A DNA stretch of 26,662 nt from the NCBI GenBank assembly GCA_049999725.1, contig JBNGIS010008603.1, positions 1 through 26,662 of the forward strand, read 5' to 3'. The stretch comes from Haplomitrium mnioides (lineage: Eukaryota; Marchantiophyta; Haplomitriopsida; Calobryales). A model generated the notes under the pieces. It saw nothing but the letters and a program-made list of their open reading frames with translations, had not been told where the DNA came from and did not search any database. Both the position numbers and the translations under genes were made by a program. Positions 8,955 through 19,634 of the stretch are shown piece after piece. Positions within the stretch are counted from its first letter, which is position 1; each line of letters begins with the position of its first letter.

Positions 8955-9737
8955 TTGAATCTCACAATCCAAGTAAGACCATACAAATCCATGGGTTGTC
9001 TCTACACATGAAGTTGGTCAAACTCAGCAACAAATGCAACAACAGTGGTACCAGTGGAGAACCCCATTGCCCTCTCTCTCTCATCGGCATTGGGTTCCAC
9101 CAATTTTTGCAAGGTTGCACCCCAAAAAAGACTATGACCTCCTACACAAAATACATCAAATGCAAAGTTACTCACTAGTAAATCAATAAGGTTACTCCAA
9201 GCAAGTGGTCCACGTGAGCAACAAAATATTAGCCGGAAATGCATGCAGATAACCTTGCATTGCACTAACTGAAAGCAATCGTGGAAATCGCTCAACCATC
9301 AATGCCACATGCCTCAAGGAGATTCTATAGGCAATCTCACCCTTCTCTACATACAAACACCACTGAACTCAAGTCTATGCTTGGAGCACAATAGCCAACC
9401 ATGTCCAAATGCTCCCAAACAGCTCCAACAAACAAATACCATCAACAAGATATTGCCATGAAATCAGCATAGTATCTAGCAGTGAAAGATTCATAAGTCA
9501 AGGTCTGATAGAATTATCTAGTGCAAGATATGGCATAAATGCATCTTGCCAAGCATCCTCAACCAATCTCAACGCATATAGCTGCCACAACCTCTCCTTA
9601 CTTCCACTGGTAGGAATCACCTCACTTGACAACAAAGCAAGCCTTGTAACCTCTAAAGACGTCTCATCAACGGAAAGAATGTCGGCTACAAGTGCATTCC
9701 CTTCAAACATTGTCAAGTCCGAGTAGTTGGTGATCAC
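8955..9737 (-). pseudogene. C5-cytosine DNA methyltransferase domain inside a Ty3/gypsy element
   Basis: This domain would add methyl groups to cytosine C5. Motif I, which binds S-adenosylmethionine, is readable as ICLLELFGSIWTWLAIVLQA (about 9375-9437), corresponding to the family pattern LFxGxGxGLxxxL. It is followed by WCLYVEKGEIAYRISLRHVA and FPRLLSVSAMQGYLHAFP. The C-terminal part has EPNADERERAMGFSTG (about 9053-9097), matching motif IX, and PMDLYGLTWIV (8955-8995), matching motif X. Motif IV (PCQ) is not seen, so the middle is probably deleted, and a frameshift sits near 9190-9225. The N-terminal part at 9498-9737 (KERLWQLYALRLVEDAWQD) is not recognised. It cannot be active. Family is fairly secure; subfamily is not. 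Confidence 0.7.
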
Positions 9738-9739
9738 TC

Positions 9740-10311
9740 ACAAAATGTTGATAGCGCCATAGGCTGTGATAGTGGACCTCCAATTGGTTCACTGAATCTA
9801 ACAAGCAACTTACTCAATTGTGCCTCTCCAGATCGCCATCCAGGCCGATGGGGCAATGACTCATCCAAAAATCAATGGTGAACCCTATGAGAAATAGCAT
9901 TATACACCCCACCAAAACACCATAAGACTCAACCTTGGTAAGTATGGTTCAAGCGCTCACTTGTGAATCTGTGGGATGATTAGCTTGCACTCTAAGCTCG
10001 ATCTCTCAACGTATGATGTGTTGCATGGGTGAAGGTCCTCTCAATGAAGTTTGGATTGGAAAAAGGCAAATCTCTACATCTTCAGGCCTCAATCCCAATC
10101 CCTGCATAGTTGACTTACCTAACATCAACGACTTTTCACATGTATCCAATAATACTTTGGCTGGTATGTACACATCTTTAGATGAATACAATGGTTTTTG
10201 TACCACCAGCATGGCTATTTCCATAGTAGAAAATGCACTCCCCTCCACTTCGGCTGATCTCTCCAAATCTCTAGAAGCTTGAGTCAGATAGATGGAAGTA
10301 ATCCTCACCAA
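9740..10311 (-). pseudogene. retropepsin-like protease of the methyltransferase element
   Basis: The protease would mature the polyprotein. The active-site strand reads AKVLLDTCEKSLMLGKSTMQ (Asp codon at 10144-10146), with DTC in place of DTG, followed by GLGLRPEDVEICLFPIQTSL. Further along the same strand come TKVESYGVLVG, PIGFTIDFW type residues near 9890 and, after a frameshift, PGWRSGEAQLSKLLVRFSEP near 9780-9850. This longer C-terminal extension differs from chromoviruses 1 and 2. It runs directly into the methyltransferase with no reverse transcriptase between them. Confidence 0.65.
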
Positions 10312-10540
10312 ATCTGTCAGAAGCCTTTCCTACCGGTGAGCATCCTCCCTCTGAGGATCTGACTCTACTATTGCTCCTTTAGGCTCAATAACCTTGTCTG
10401 CTACTTTGGTCACCGCTGCACATGCATTAGCGTGGGTTGTCCCATACATAAATCCTATACCAGCTAATTCTCCATCTGTTGCATATGAAGTGGAGGCTTC
10501 ACCTCTAGAGTGGGCTTCGCTTGTGTTGTAGTCATGGCAA

Positions 10541-11736
10541 CTAACTATTGCTCCAACTGTGCAATCCTAACATCATTAGGATCCACATTAGCTGCTGAAG
10601 CACCCACCTCAGCTCTCCCAATTGGTGATGCTCTTCGACCATGACCACCTTGCTTGCCTCTACCTTGCTCACCTGTGCAAGCTCCTCCTTATTGCAGCTT
10701 CGGGTGAAGTGAAAAAATTTGTCTCTGGTGTGATCCATGACTCTATAGTGGTCACACTGCTGATGGCCAATTGCACATGCATCTCAAGAACGTGACGCTC
10801 ATGGCTTCTTTGCCTCTGAACAGAGCCTCTGCAAATGATCTCCACCACAAGTCCAACAACTTGACTATTGACTTGCACAAAATGGCAAAGATGACTGTTC
10901 TCTAGCTTTTTGGCTCATCTGTGACGCAGATTGTGATGTAGATGTGGTTGGAGACGCAGATTTTGGTGCTTCCTTCTGAAAACCTATAGTAACTACTCTC
11001 TCATTTCCCAAGTTGAGCTCAATACACTTTAACAATGTAAATACAATGGCTAGAGTGGGATCAAAATCCTTGAGAAGGATGGCATCTCTCACTCTCCTCT
11101 TCAAATCTCTATCAAAGATACAATACAAAATTGGACAGCCTGAGCCTTTGTCACTCCCTTTGTGACATTGATGAGCCTTCTCATCTTGGTATAGGGTTCT
11201 CTCAGGCTCTCTTCAGTCTTGCACTGGAACTCTTGAAGACTCTTTAGCTTATCCATTCTCATACCTAGTTAATTTTGCCTCAAGAGCTCAAAAAACTCAA
11301 CCACAAGGTTAAACAATGGAATCCCTCCACTCTCTGTTGCAGTGACTGGAACATATATACTGAGAACTCCTCCTGCCCTTGATGCACCAACACTGTGGTT
11401 AGTGGCACTAGAGGATGCTATATGGGTCGTAGGGAAATGGGCACTTGCACTTCCACCATAGGTGATGGAGATATAATTAGGTGATCAATATTGCCTCTAT
11501 TCCTCAATCTTAGTCAAATAAGCTTGCCTAAATTCATGGTAATCATCCATGGGCCGCTCTTCCAAGTGTTAAAACAAACATTTCCATGCCATGAAAGGTG
11601 TAAAAAGAGCAAAATTCTGCAACGTTTGCAGATCACACCAAGCATCAAACTCTTGGATGAAATCATCCAGATCAATGGTGCCTACTGCACCAAAGAATCT
11701 CCTTGGCCTTCTTGTTGCTCCATACATCTCATCCAT
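10541..11736 (-). pseudogene. gag of the methyltransferase element, with zinc knuckle
   Basis: A Met at 11734-11736 opens a frame reading MDEMYGATRRPRRFFGAVGT and DDFIQEFDAWCDLQTL, then RPMDDYHEFRQAYLTKIEE. Further on come ESLREPYTKMRRLINVTKGV and, at 10865-11128, CIFDRDLKRRVRDAILLKDF, all resembling Ty3/gypsy capsid helices. A zinc knuckle at 10820-10858 reads CWTCGGDHLQRLC, a C-x2-C-x3-H-x4-C variant that would bind RNA. Several stops and at least two frameshifts break it. The 10312-10540 stretch between knuckle and protease is not recognised. The gag differs clearly from the chromovirus gags, so this is a separate family. Confidence 0.65.
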
Positions 11737-14700
11737 ATCCCAAGACAAAGGGGAATGTACTTGAGTGCTAGCAAGAGTTTCCTCCAGTTTTTCTGATGTA
11801 TGGTTACTTATTAGTTATTGAGTCGCTCTTACTACAAGTCGAAACTGGATGCCACTGTGAGTGATACCGTACCGCAACCTTCCACTCCTTGGCTGTGTGT
11901 TGACCTCTGCTCAGTTCAACCCACTCATAGCTCACAGGTTGTGCTATTGTCACTCAACCACTTACCCACAAGTTGCATGAAATGCCCAAATCAGCACAAG
12001 TGACCCTTACTTCTCCTCTGGATAGGGTATACTCTACTTGCCAATCCTAGTTGATTGGTCTTCTTCTCAATCTAGGAACAAACTAGAAAACAAATCAGAA
12101 CAAAATTGTATCGCTCTTCTCCTAAGCAATGCAGATCGATCTTCAGTTTCTTGTAAACAAGTTTTCAGACTTTCTTGCTTCACTTCAGCGAAAGTCTGGG
12201 CTTTCAGATAGCATGTGCTCTATGAGTATGCTGGTGGACTCCTACCACTCTTGCACTACTCAGCGAAGGGTGTGGTTTAGCCTCTTTGAATTTAGAAGTT
12301 TTTTTAAACTATTTTATTTTATCTTACCAAAAATTTTGTTTTAATTTGATTAGGGTTCAATTGCCTGCAGTTTTGTATTGCAAATAGATTTCTAGTAGCA
12401 AGTCTTTGTGGAACCTCTCATCTAAAACATGAGTATGACCCTCTATCAAGGCAATCCAAGGCTATCATGTTAGTCTTGAACATAGCAATTCCTTCGTGGA
12501 GTACTCTCTCCTGACTTTTCCACTCATTATTTGCAATTTACTAAATCTCTATTTTTATCTCTTTGGTGTGTCTCCAAGTTAGAAGTTGCAACTAGTTTCT
12601 GCAATTTACCCCAAGATCAATTGCTGTTCAACAAAATCTCCAAAGAGCCTCTTTTGATTCAACATTTAATTGCTGACCAATCATGGAAAATTGTCTTAGA
12701 ATGAAGATTGTGAGGTTCTTCACATTGCTCAACAAGTGTCACACCTCCTCATGAAGTTCCTTTCCGCCTGCTGATCTTTTGTAGCAAGAGTCAGAGATAC
12801 AGAGTCCCCTATTCTGATTGTGCTCCTATGAAAAATCCCTTCTCAGCTGAGAATCACTTGGTCTGCCCAATCCACAAACAACAATTAGCTCTTTGCTTAA
12901 CAATGTGAAAGTAGGCTGCTTCAAGAAAAGAGAACTCTAGGAAACAAAATAGAGTGTGCAACCACTGCCATCGATATGACTCTCTTCTTGGCAGGTCTAT
13001 GTCTTTCCATAGAAATCCCTGATCCCAACCTGCTGATGCAACTCTATTTGTTGATGCAACAATTGATGCCAATAGTAGGAGGTTCTCCTGCTCCAATCTC
13101 TATAGCTACTGTCTTAGTAGCAGTGCTGAGATGGATTCACATTAGCTGCTTTGTTTGAGTTGTCTACTTACAAATTCTTGAATGAAATCCATGGTCGTTT
13201 CTCATGTTCAGCATAATCAAACTCTGCATTTGCTTCAAGATGCTTTACACCTTCAATAGCCACTGCGATATGAGCAAACTGACAAAAGGACCAAGGCAAC
13301 TGCTACCTCAACACACGAATCATGCCTCTTTGACATGCTCTACGATTTCGCTTCTCGAGGACATTGTTCCTACTCTGCTATTAGATTTAGCAAACTGATT
13401 GACTACCAAAACTTCTTAAACCAAAACCTCTTCTATTCAAATACTCCTTAGCTACTGCTCATGAAATTGCTCTTTCAAAAAATTTCTTATCAAAAGGCTT
13501 TCCTATTTCTGGGTCAAACTCGCAACTGTATTGCCCCGCTTGGAGAGGAAATCAAGAAGCTCACAATTGATGGGAGGAGGGAGCAATCAATTGTTCAAGA
13601 TCTACACCCTTGCAATTTTGCTACACCTCAGACTTAAGCAAAGGATTTACCCCCTTATGAAAATCAAATATGCTACAGTTGATAGCACCAAAACTGTTCT
13701 CCGCAACGTTTCAACAAACGCTAAGGAGTGTTATTTGCTCACAAAATCTCCATCAATTCCATTCAATTGCAAATGCCTTACCCTGAGATTGTGTCCACAC
13801 AAGAAGGCTTCTCAAAATGCTTCTACATATCCTTTAGTTGACAAAGAGTCCAAGACAGCCTTTTGACAAAAGCTGAGAAGTAAGGAGAGCTACAAAATCT
13901 CTGCTTAGCAGTTGCCTTCAACGAGACTATAAGCAGCTCCACAAAGGTTTGTTGGAATGATGCTCTCTACAACCTCTTTCCACACAGAAATCTCCGCTTT
14001 CAGCAACTCAATGAAATCATAGGTTGCAAAAGAAGATAGCTGGACGATTTGCATCTTATTCAACAAAATTCTCTTCTTACAAATTTCTATGCTCAACAAA
14101 GAACAAATGCTTGATGAAATCTTCCTCAAGCAAGCCCTTCCTCAATGAAATATGTGTAGGAAAGAAACCTGAATAGCTCAAAAATTTTGTCTCTCGATTT
14201 TTGCTCGATGAAAACCTCTCAAAGATTCTAAAAACAAATGCCTCGCGATTTGGTTCTATCTTGAAGTGCGAACAACCAAAGATCTACAAAGGCTGTGCTT
14301 GATGAAGAAATGTTTTCATCGCTCGATAAAAGTCTGCACCCCAATGCATGAATGAGACTTGCCAAATCCCTAAAGCAAAAGCCGATGTTGCACCCCTTTG
14401 AATGCTGCTTGACGAAGGACCAAAAAGATTGCTTGATAATTTCCAGAGCTCCTTCTTTGAAAACTTGTTAAATCTGCAAACTCAGTAGATCTGCAACCAA
14501 TATTTTTTTTTTGGATCTTTATGAGTAGACAATCCTTTTACAAAAGGGAAGACTCCTACACTGTACAAAATTGCCCTCGATTGCTGCTTCATGATTATGC
14601 AAAAATAGTTGCAAACAACCCCGTAACAGGTTTCTCTTTTGCAAAATCTATTGCAGGAAACAAGAAAATGAATTAGAATGTTGTTGCAGATTTTTCTTCA

Positions 14701-14937
14701 CACATCAAAAATCTGCATGGCTTCTTTTCAAAATCAACATCACAAATCAGATTTGAGAAGAACTTTCCGATCTCTAGAGCTTCGAGATACCACAGATGCC
14801 CTCAAATCTTATGATCAAATTTGTCACTCGCAATCCAAGACACCATGGATACTCCATAGAGAAATCTGAAATCTTTCGGTGTACTTTTCTTCGAGTGATA
14901 CTTTCTAGAAGAAATTCCAAATATGTTGATCTTTTGA
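11737..14937. other. 3.2 kb without a recognisable gene
   Basis: Six-frame reading shows only short open frames with no family resemblance. The position, directly upstream of a gag, is where a 5' LTR and leader should lie, but neither TG...CA ends nor a convincing primer site could be placed. Many copies of a short cttgatgaa- or ctcgatgaaa-like motif occur between 14000 and 14440. It could be a long leader, an old LTR or unrelated sequence. Confidence 0.5.
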
Positions 14938-15139
14938 TGTTAGAACTTGCTCACCTTTGCTCACATAGAATCCATGCTTCTTCAAGAGCTGCAATATCTC
15001 AGCTCTCTTCTTGGTTCACAAATGAAGACATTGAAAGATAACCTTTTGATGAGAGTACATGGCCCTATATACTAAGGTACAAAAAGACAAAAACTCAAAA
15101 TGTCTAAAACTAGAAATCTACATGGATTGTTGTGACATT
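14938..15139 (-). repeat. LTR fragment homologous to 7838-8037
   Basis: From TGTTAGAACTTGCTCACC to gattgttgtgacattg the stretch matches 7838-8037 at roughly 85 percent by eye, including the TATATA box region. On the minus strand it ends CTAACA. At about 15140 it joins directly to chromovirus 2 integrase sequence. It is a partial copy because the U3 end seen at 8040-8149 is missing. Confidence 0.7.
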
Positions 15140-15642
15140 GTTCACAAACATCACAATGGCAATAAACCCATGAGGCATAGTTGGAAGTGAAATAGTAAGA
15201 TCCAAACTTGCATATTCCTAATGAGCAGTAGGAATTGGTAATGGTTGAATAAGTCTCGATGGTTTTTTATTCAAAGCTTTGTTTCGTTTTTCACACAAAT
15301 GAACAAAGCCACAAACATCTTGAGCCAAGTTAGGCCACCACCAAGTGCGCTGAAGTAACTTTGTAGTTTTATCTACTCAAACATGCCTAAAGATGGGAAT
15401 GTCATGCGTTTTTTTATAAACAAGCTATTCAAAAGGTATCATTTTGTGAAACATATATTTGACGGCCTTGATAGAGAATACCATCTTGAATGCAAAAAGA
15501 GTGATATTCACTATATTTAATGGCCAATTATGCCCAAACAAGACAAAAAAAAAACATTGTTTTGTAGTTTTCGAAGATAACTCCCATTAGATGCCACATC
15601 CAAATGTAAGATACTAATGTTGCTCACCTTCATTGTATTCAC
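15140..15642 (-). pseudogene. chromovirus 2 integrase N-terminal remnant
   Basis: The plus strand is alignable to 3414-3720 and on to about 4000 of chromovirus 1. Readable minus-strand pieces are RTWWWPNLAQDVCGFV (zinc-binding module, about 15315-15365) and ISLPTMPHGFIAIVMFVN (start of the catalytic core, about 15140-15195). The remainder of the core is missing. Confidence 0.75.
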
Positions 15643-17010
15643 TTAATGATCCAACTTTTTTGATAGTGCATCAAAAATGGTATAGAACCTTCCAAGCTTG
15701 TACTTTAGCTTGATATCAAAGAGTTGCAATTGATCTTCCCATTGATGATGGTTACTTGTCATATTTTCCAAATGGATTACTTGTAACAATGGCTTGTAAT
15801 GTGTGCACATAAGCACATATCTTCTCAAAAGATGTTGCCTCCACACTTTGGTGGCATAAACTATTTTCAGTTACTCTCGATCCCTTGCAAAATAGTTTCT
15901 CTTCGCCGCATTTAATCGGTGTGACATGAAGGCAATTGGATGAAGTCCATTCTCAAACTCTTGTGGCAAAACTGCTCCAATAGAAAAATTAGAAGCATCA
16001 AAATCAACTATACATCGTGCATTTGGATCATGTAGATGTAGATTAGAGCGAGAAGATACTGCATCCTTGAGCTGTTGAAATGCAACTTGCTCTTTGGCGG
16101 TCCATTGAAACTTGATCTCTGGTGCACTAATATGTGCATAATAATGGATGAATGGTTGGTGAAAGCTTGCCAATCCATTGAAGGTTCTAATGTCATTTGC
16201 TTCGTTTGGTGTTAGCCACTCTTCTTCCATCTTGATACCATCCGCAGACACCTTGTGCCTTAAGTAAGTAACCTCTTTTTTCCAAAATTTGCACTTGGAT
16301 CTCTTGCAATAAAAATTCCAATTGCACAACCTTTGCAATACTTCATTTAGATGATCTCAATAGTCTGCTTCAATTTTGCTAAAAATAAGAATGTTATCAA
16401 AGAATACAAAAATTGACTTATTCAATGGCTGATAAAAAATTTGATGCAATTGATCCACAAATATAGCCAGAGCATTAGTAAGACCAAATGTAAGGAATTT
16501 CCACTCAAAATGCTCATACCTCTTGCAAAAAGCTGTCTTTGGCCCATCACTTAGCTTGATAGGAATTTTTCGATAGCCACTTTGAATATCTAACTTGGAA
16601 AATAATTGCACACCACTTAATTGATCCAACAAATCATTAATACATGGTTGAAGATAGGCATTCTTTATTGTTTGATTGTTCAACCACGAAAATTATTACA
16701 AAGATGAAATCCACCATCTTTTTTGGTGCAAAGAATACCGAAGCTCCACAAGGCAAAGTAGTATGTTGAATGAAATCCTTCTCAAGAAGATCCATCAAGG
16801 TCTTGCAAAGCTCTTCAAACTCTTGTGGTGACAATAGGTATATAGGTCAATTATACGAAGTACTTCTTGGTATCAACTCAATCAAAAAGGGCATTTCACG
16901 ATCATCTAGCAACCCTTTTGGCATATCATCTGGAAACATATTTGAAAGTTCCTTCAAAATATCATCAATGATTGAGGTTAGTACATATTTCTCTCCCTCC
17001 TTATTCAAGT
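15643..17010 (-). pseudogene. chromovirus 2 reverse transcriptase and RNase H
   Basis: RT is readable in three pieces. The N-terminal part is at 16637-17010 (LIELIPRSTSYN, MSPQEFEELCKTLMDLLEKD). The palm at 16357-16683 contains FSKLDIQSGYRKIPI and FVFFDNILIFSK. The thumb region and RNase H lie at 15643-16338 (DFDASNFSIGAVLPQEFENG). In the active-site box the second Asp is Asn (FFDN rather than xxDD), so polymerase activity is lost. This copy keeps the palm segment that chromovirus 1 shows only in fragments. Confidence 0.88.
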
Positions 17011-17470
17011 TCTCAATAGGCTTGATCCATATAACAAAAAGAAGCAACTCTTTCTCCATCAAAACATTATGTTGAATTGATTTAGGCCTCTTCACCAACT
17101 GTTTTGAATGCCTCCAAAAAATTGCTCTCTTTGTAAGGTAACTTGAATTTGTTGTTTTGCCCAATCAACTTGAGCGGATCAATCTTCAAACTAAGACAAG
17201 CCTTAAATAATGTCATATTGTACATATGTAATAACCAAATCCATGGAAGAAATGGCTTGTGTGAGTGGAATATCTCATGTTTTTGGCCATTGACCATAGG
17301 TACAAAACTTCCCTTGATACGCAAAGTTTTAGCTTTGAGTTTCTTTGCAAAACGTAATGACATGAAATTTTAAGAACTTCTATAATCTACCAATATTCTA
17401 CAAGAATACTCATTGATCATATCGTTTAGATGAAGTAAGGTGCTTCTAATTCTTGTCAAGCTTTTCATTC
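17011..17470 (-). pseudogene. chromovirus 2 protease
   Basis: The active-site region near 17370-17410 reads CRILVDYRSS, with DYR in place of the D-S/T-G triad, followed by NFMSLRFAKKLKAK and PMVNGQKHEIF. The lower part matches the same C-terminal stretch as chromovirus 1. A frameshift near 17150 separates it from RT. Confidence 0.7.
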
Positions 17471-17539
17471 CATTGGAACTAATCAAGCTCTTACCAAACT
17501 ACTCTTTACAGAGGTCGATTGTTTCCCTGATTTCCTTTT

Positions 17540-18419
17540 TCAACAATTGCTGCTTGAACAAGAGCGTGTGGTTGACCTTGGTGACATAGGAAATTTGCAA
17601 TTATATGACCAAGTTGTCGATAATAAAAACATCCTCCACTTTGGCATAGATGTTCACGCTCTATATCAGTGAGTGTTTATCTTTGTGTTGCATCAATCTC
17701 CATAAGTACAACCTCATTTGTTAGCACATAAACATTTGGTAAAGCTTTTTGTGGACGTGGCCTAGCTTTTGTAGTCAATAGTTGTGAGTTGTATTGTTCC
17801 ACCATATGCATTGCTTCTCTTAATTGAGAGGGCTCTCTCATTGTCACTTCCATTCTAGTGCGAGGCTTCAATCCTAAAAGACAACAATTTAAAGCTTCTC
17901 CCTTGCCCATATTAGGAATTTGCATAATAATATTATGAAATTTCTTTACATAGCTCTTCACTATACCAAGTTGCTTTAATTTTTCCGAGCAATCTCTTGC
18001 CATCTTTGGAGTATTTAGAATCCTAAATCTTAGATTCACTGCTTCTTTGAATTCTTACTGAGTAGTAGTTGGAGTGACAAATCCACGTTGAGCTTGCTCA
18101 ATTTGATATCTCCACCAAGTTTTTGCAACTCCTTTTAGTTGACTTGTAGCAAATAGAATAGATTCGACCATCCTCTCTTATGTTGGTGGCATCAAAATAT
18201 TGTTTGCAATCAAAAAAGAAATTCTCAAATGCGTTAAGAATTGTCATCCCATTATATGCTTTTGGCTTGGAAAACCACATATGACTTTCTTCTTCTTGAA
18301 AATGTGCCTTCTTCCTCATTTTCTTTTGAACTTCTAAAAGGCAAGAAAGATGCTCAATTTGTTGTTGCATTACTTGCATCCTCGCTTTTTGATTCTCCAT
18401 TCCACCAAAAAGAACCATA
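17540..18419 (-). pseudogene. chromovirus 2 gag with decayed zinc knuckle
   Basis: From the right: a short coiled stretch MQQQIEHLSCLLEVQKKMRK (about 18305-18370), then KAYNGMTILNAFENFFFDCK, then the core at 17677-18039 (IVKSYVKKFHNIIMQIPNMG, TRMEVTMREPSQLREAMHMV). Near 17590-17640 the frame reads GGCFYYRQLGHIIANFLC, a CCHC knuckle in which the second and last Cys have become Tyr and Phe. Stops and frameshifts occur throughout. Confidence 0.8.
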
Positions 18420-18431
18420 GCTCTAATACCA
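18420..18431 (-). other. primer-binding site, initiator tRNA-Met, one mismatch
   Basis: The minus strand reads TGGTATTAGAGC. It differs from the copy-1 site by one C-to-T change and again lies one base from the LTR start. Confidence 0.8.
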
Positions 18432-18432
18432 A

Positions 18433-18664
18433 TGTAAAAGAACTCAAAGACCGACTTCCAAATAAGTAACAACTCCAAAATAACTCTAGTAGAGTTACAC
18501 AACTCATGGCCAATAAGAAAACAAAAGCCCATAGTGCTAGCCAAAGCCAAGCAACCAAAGAGCCAAATCGAATTGAGAGGATTTCTAAAATGAGAAGTGA
18601 GGCTATGAAGCCCTTCTATTTATACAAGAGAAGAGGGTATCATCCCTCTTTCTTCACTTACAAT
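18433..18664 (-). repeat. 5' LTR of chromovirus 2, partial
   Basis: It begins TGTAAAAGAACTC after the primer site and aligns with 6542-6775 of the other LTR, including the actctagtagagtt palindrome and the TATA box at 18617-18624. Similarity fades after cttcacttaca. Weak resemblance may continue to about 18720, but a terminal CA could not be placed. Confidence 0.75.
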
Positions 18665-19009
18665 AGCCGCTACTTTGAAACAAGAACCGCTACCAAGTTC
18701 CAATTTCACTTGGTAGTCGAAAATATTTTTTTTTGTGATTTGGTATTGAAAAACATCAATTTTACGTTTGTTATCTTTTTTTTGTAAAGAAAATCGTTTT
18801 TTAGAAATACAAATTAAGTATTTTACACTGAGATTATATTTGAAAATTTTCTTTATAATAAAAACCCTAGAAAACATGCATTTTGGTTATTGAAATATTT
18901 TATTTAAACCTCACACTATTGTGAATACATTAAATTCATCAAAAATAAAATAAAACATATATCTTCTTATGAAAAAAAATTACATGCAAATGTGAATGTC
19001 TAGTTGGGT
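18665..19009. other. AT-rich spacer, no gene
   Basis: Very AT-rich sequence with T and A runs and no supported frame. It may contain the remaining end of the chromovirus 2 LTR and the left edge of the palindrome-repeat block. Confidence 0.4.
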
Positions 19010-19450
19010 ACGGACTTTGAATCAGACTTTGAGCATCGTAGCTATTAAATCCCATGCAAGCATAGACTCCAAACTAGAACCCTTAAGCCTATGCACACAT
19101 AGACTTTGAGCAAGAATCTTAAGGCCTATGCAAGCTTAGACTCTGAACAAGAACAATAAAGCTATGCACGTATGGACTTTGAACTAGAACCTTGAAGTCT
19201 TTGCACGCTAAGATTCTAAACAAGAACTCTAAAGCCTTACATGCATAGACTTTGAATGAGAAGCTTTTGACTTATGCGTGCATAGACTCTGAACAATAAC
19301 CTTAAAGCTTATGTGTGCATAGACTCCGAGCGAGAACTAGAAATCTTATGTGCGCATAGACTCCGAACGAGAACTAGAAAGCTTATGTGCGCATAAACTC
19401 TAAACAAGAATGTAAAGCCCAAGCGGCAAAAGATGGACTCCAAGCCCATG
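19010..19450. repeat. palindromic minisatellite array A
   Basis: About ten degenerate units carry a core like tatgtgcgcata followed by gactcYgaacgagaac. The last units have a period of about 37 bases (19306-19420), and the earlier ones are longer. The core is a relaxed form of the palindrome in the arrays at 21000 and 23040. It lies downstream of the ParB-methyltransferase gene. Confidence 0.8.
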
Positions 19451-19628
19451 TGCATAGGGACTCCAAACCATTCTTAGATTAGCAATTAGCTCCAAACCAT
19501 TTTTAGATTAACAATTGACTCAAACCATTCTTAGACGCACTAAATTGAACCATGATGAAATGACTTGAAATGGATTGAGAGTGCAACAAGTTGAAACTTT
19601 GGCAAATAAAACTTTGTAAGAAAAATAC

Positions 19629-19634
19629 TTTATT
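19629..19634 (-). promoter_or_regulatory. polyadenylation signal
   Basis: AATAAA on the minus strand, about 28 bases past the stop codon of the ParB-methyltransferase gene (19662-19664). Confidence 0.5.

Larger units (their letters stand above)
7838..11736 (-). mobile_element. Ty3/gypsy element carrying a DNA methyltransferase and PHD finger, internally deleted
   Basis: On the minus strand, from right to left, I read gag (11736-10541), retropepsin (10311-9740), a C5-cytosine methyltransferase (9737-8955), an integrase C-terminal tail (8935-8461), a PHD finger (8460-8320), a polypurine tract and an LTR. RT, RNase H and the integrase core are absent. The break falls between the end of the methyltransferase and a GRDLDLSSSIQ motif that normally follows the integrase core, so a single internal deletion explains the gap. 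From memory, capture of cytosine methyltransferases by retrotransposons has been reported in charophyte algae and dinoflagellates. The 5' LTR and primer site were not found. Confidence 0.7.
15140..18664 (-). mobile_element. chromovirus 2 (Ty3/gypsy), truncated and degenerate
   Basis: The minus strand from right to left gives a partial 5' LTR, primer site, gag, protease, RT, RNase H and the start of integrase. Nearly every stretch has an alignable partner in chromovirus 1, so both are copies of one family. It stops at about 15140, inside the first part of the integrase core, where it meets the LTR fragment. The rest of integrase, the chromodomain and the 3' LTR are gone. It has more stops and frameshifts than copy 1. 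Confidence 0.9.

Noticed and set aside
11855-11870. Primer-binding site for the methyltransferase element (gtgagtgatacc)
   Set aside because: Only a seven-base match to the initiator tRNA-Met site, and no LTR start follows it.
13531-13866. 111-residue plus-strand open frame as a gene
   Set aside because: Composition and residues resemble no family, no homologous copy exists in the window, and it lies in sequence with many stops in all frames.
14796-15041. 81-residue frame ending in SSWFTNEDIER, similar to the end of the 7577-7924 frame
   Set aside because: The similarity is at DNA level and falls in the LTR fragment shared by both places; it is read-through of an LTR, not a shared protein domain.
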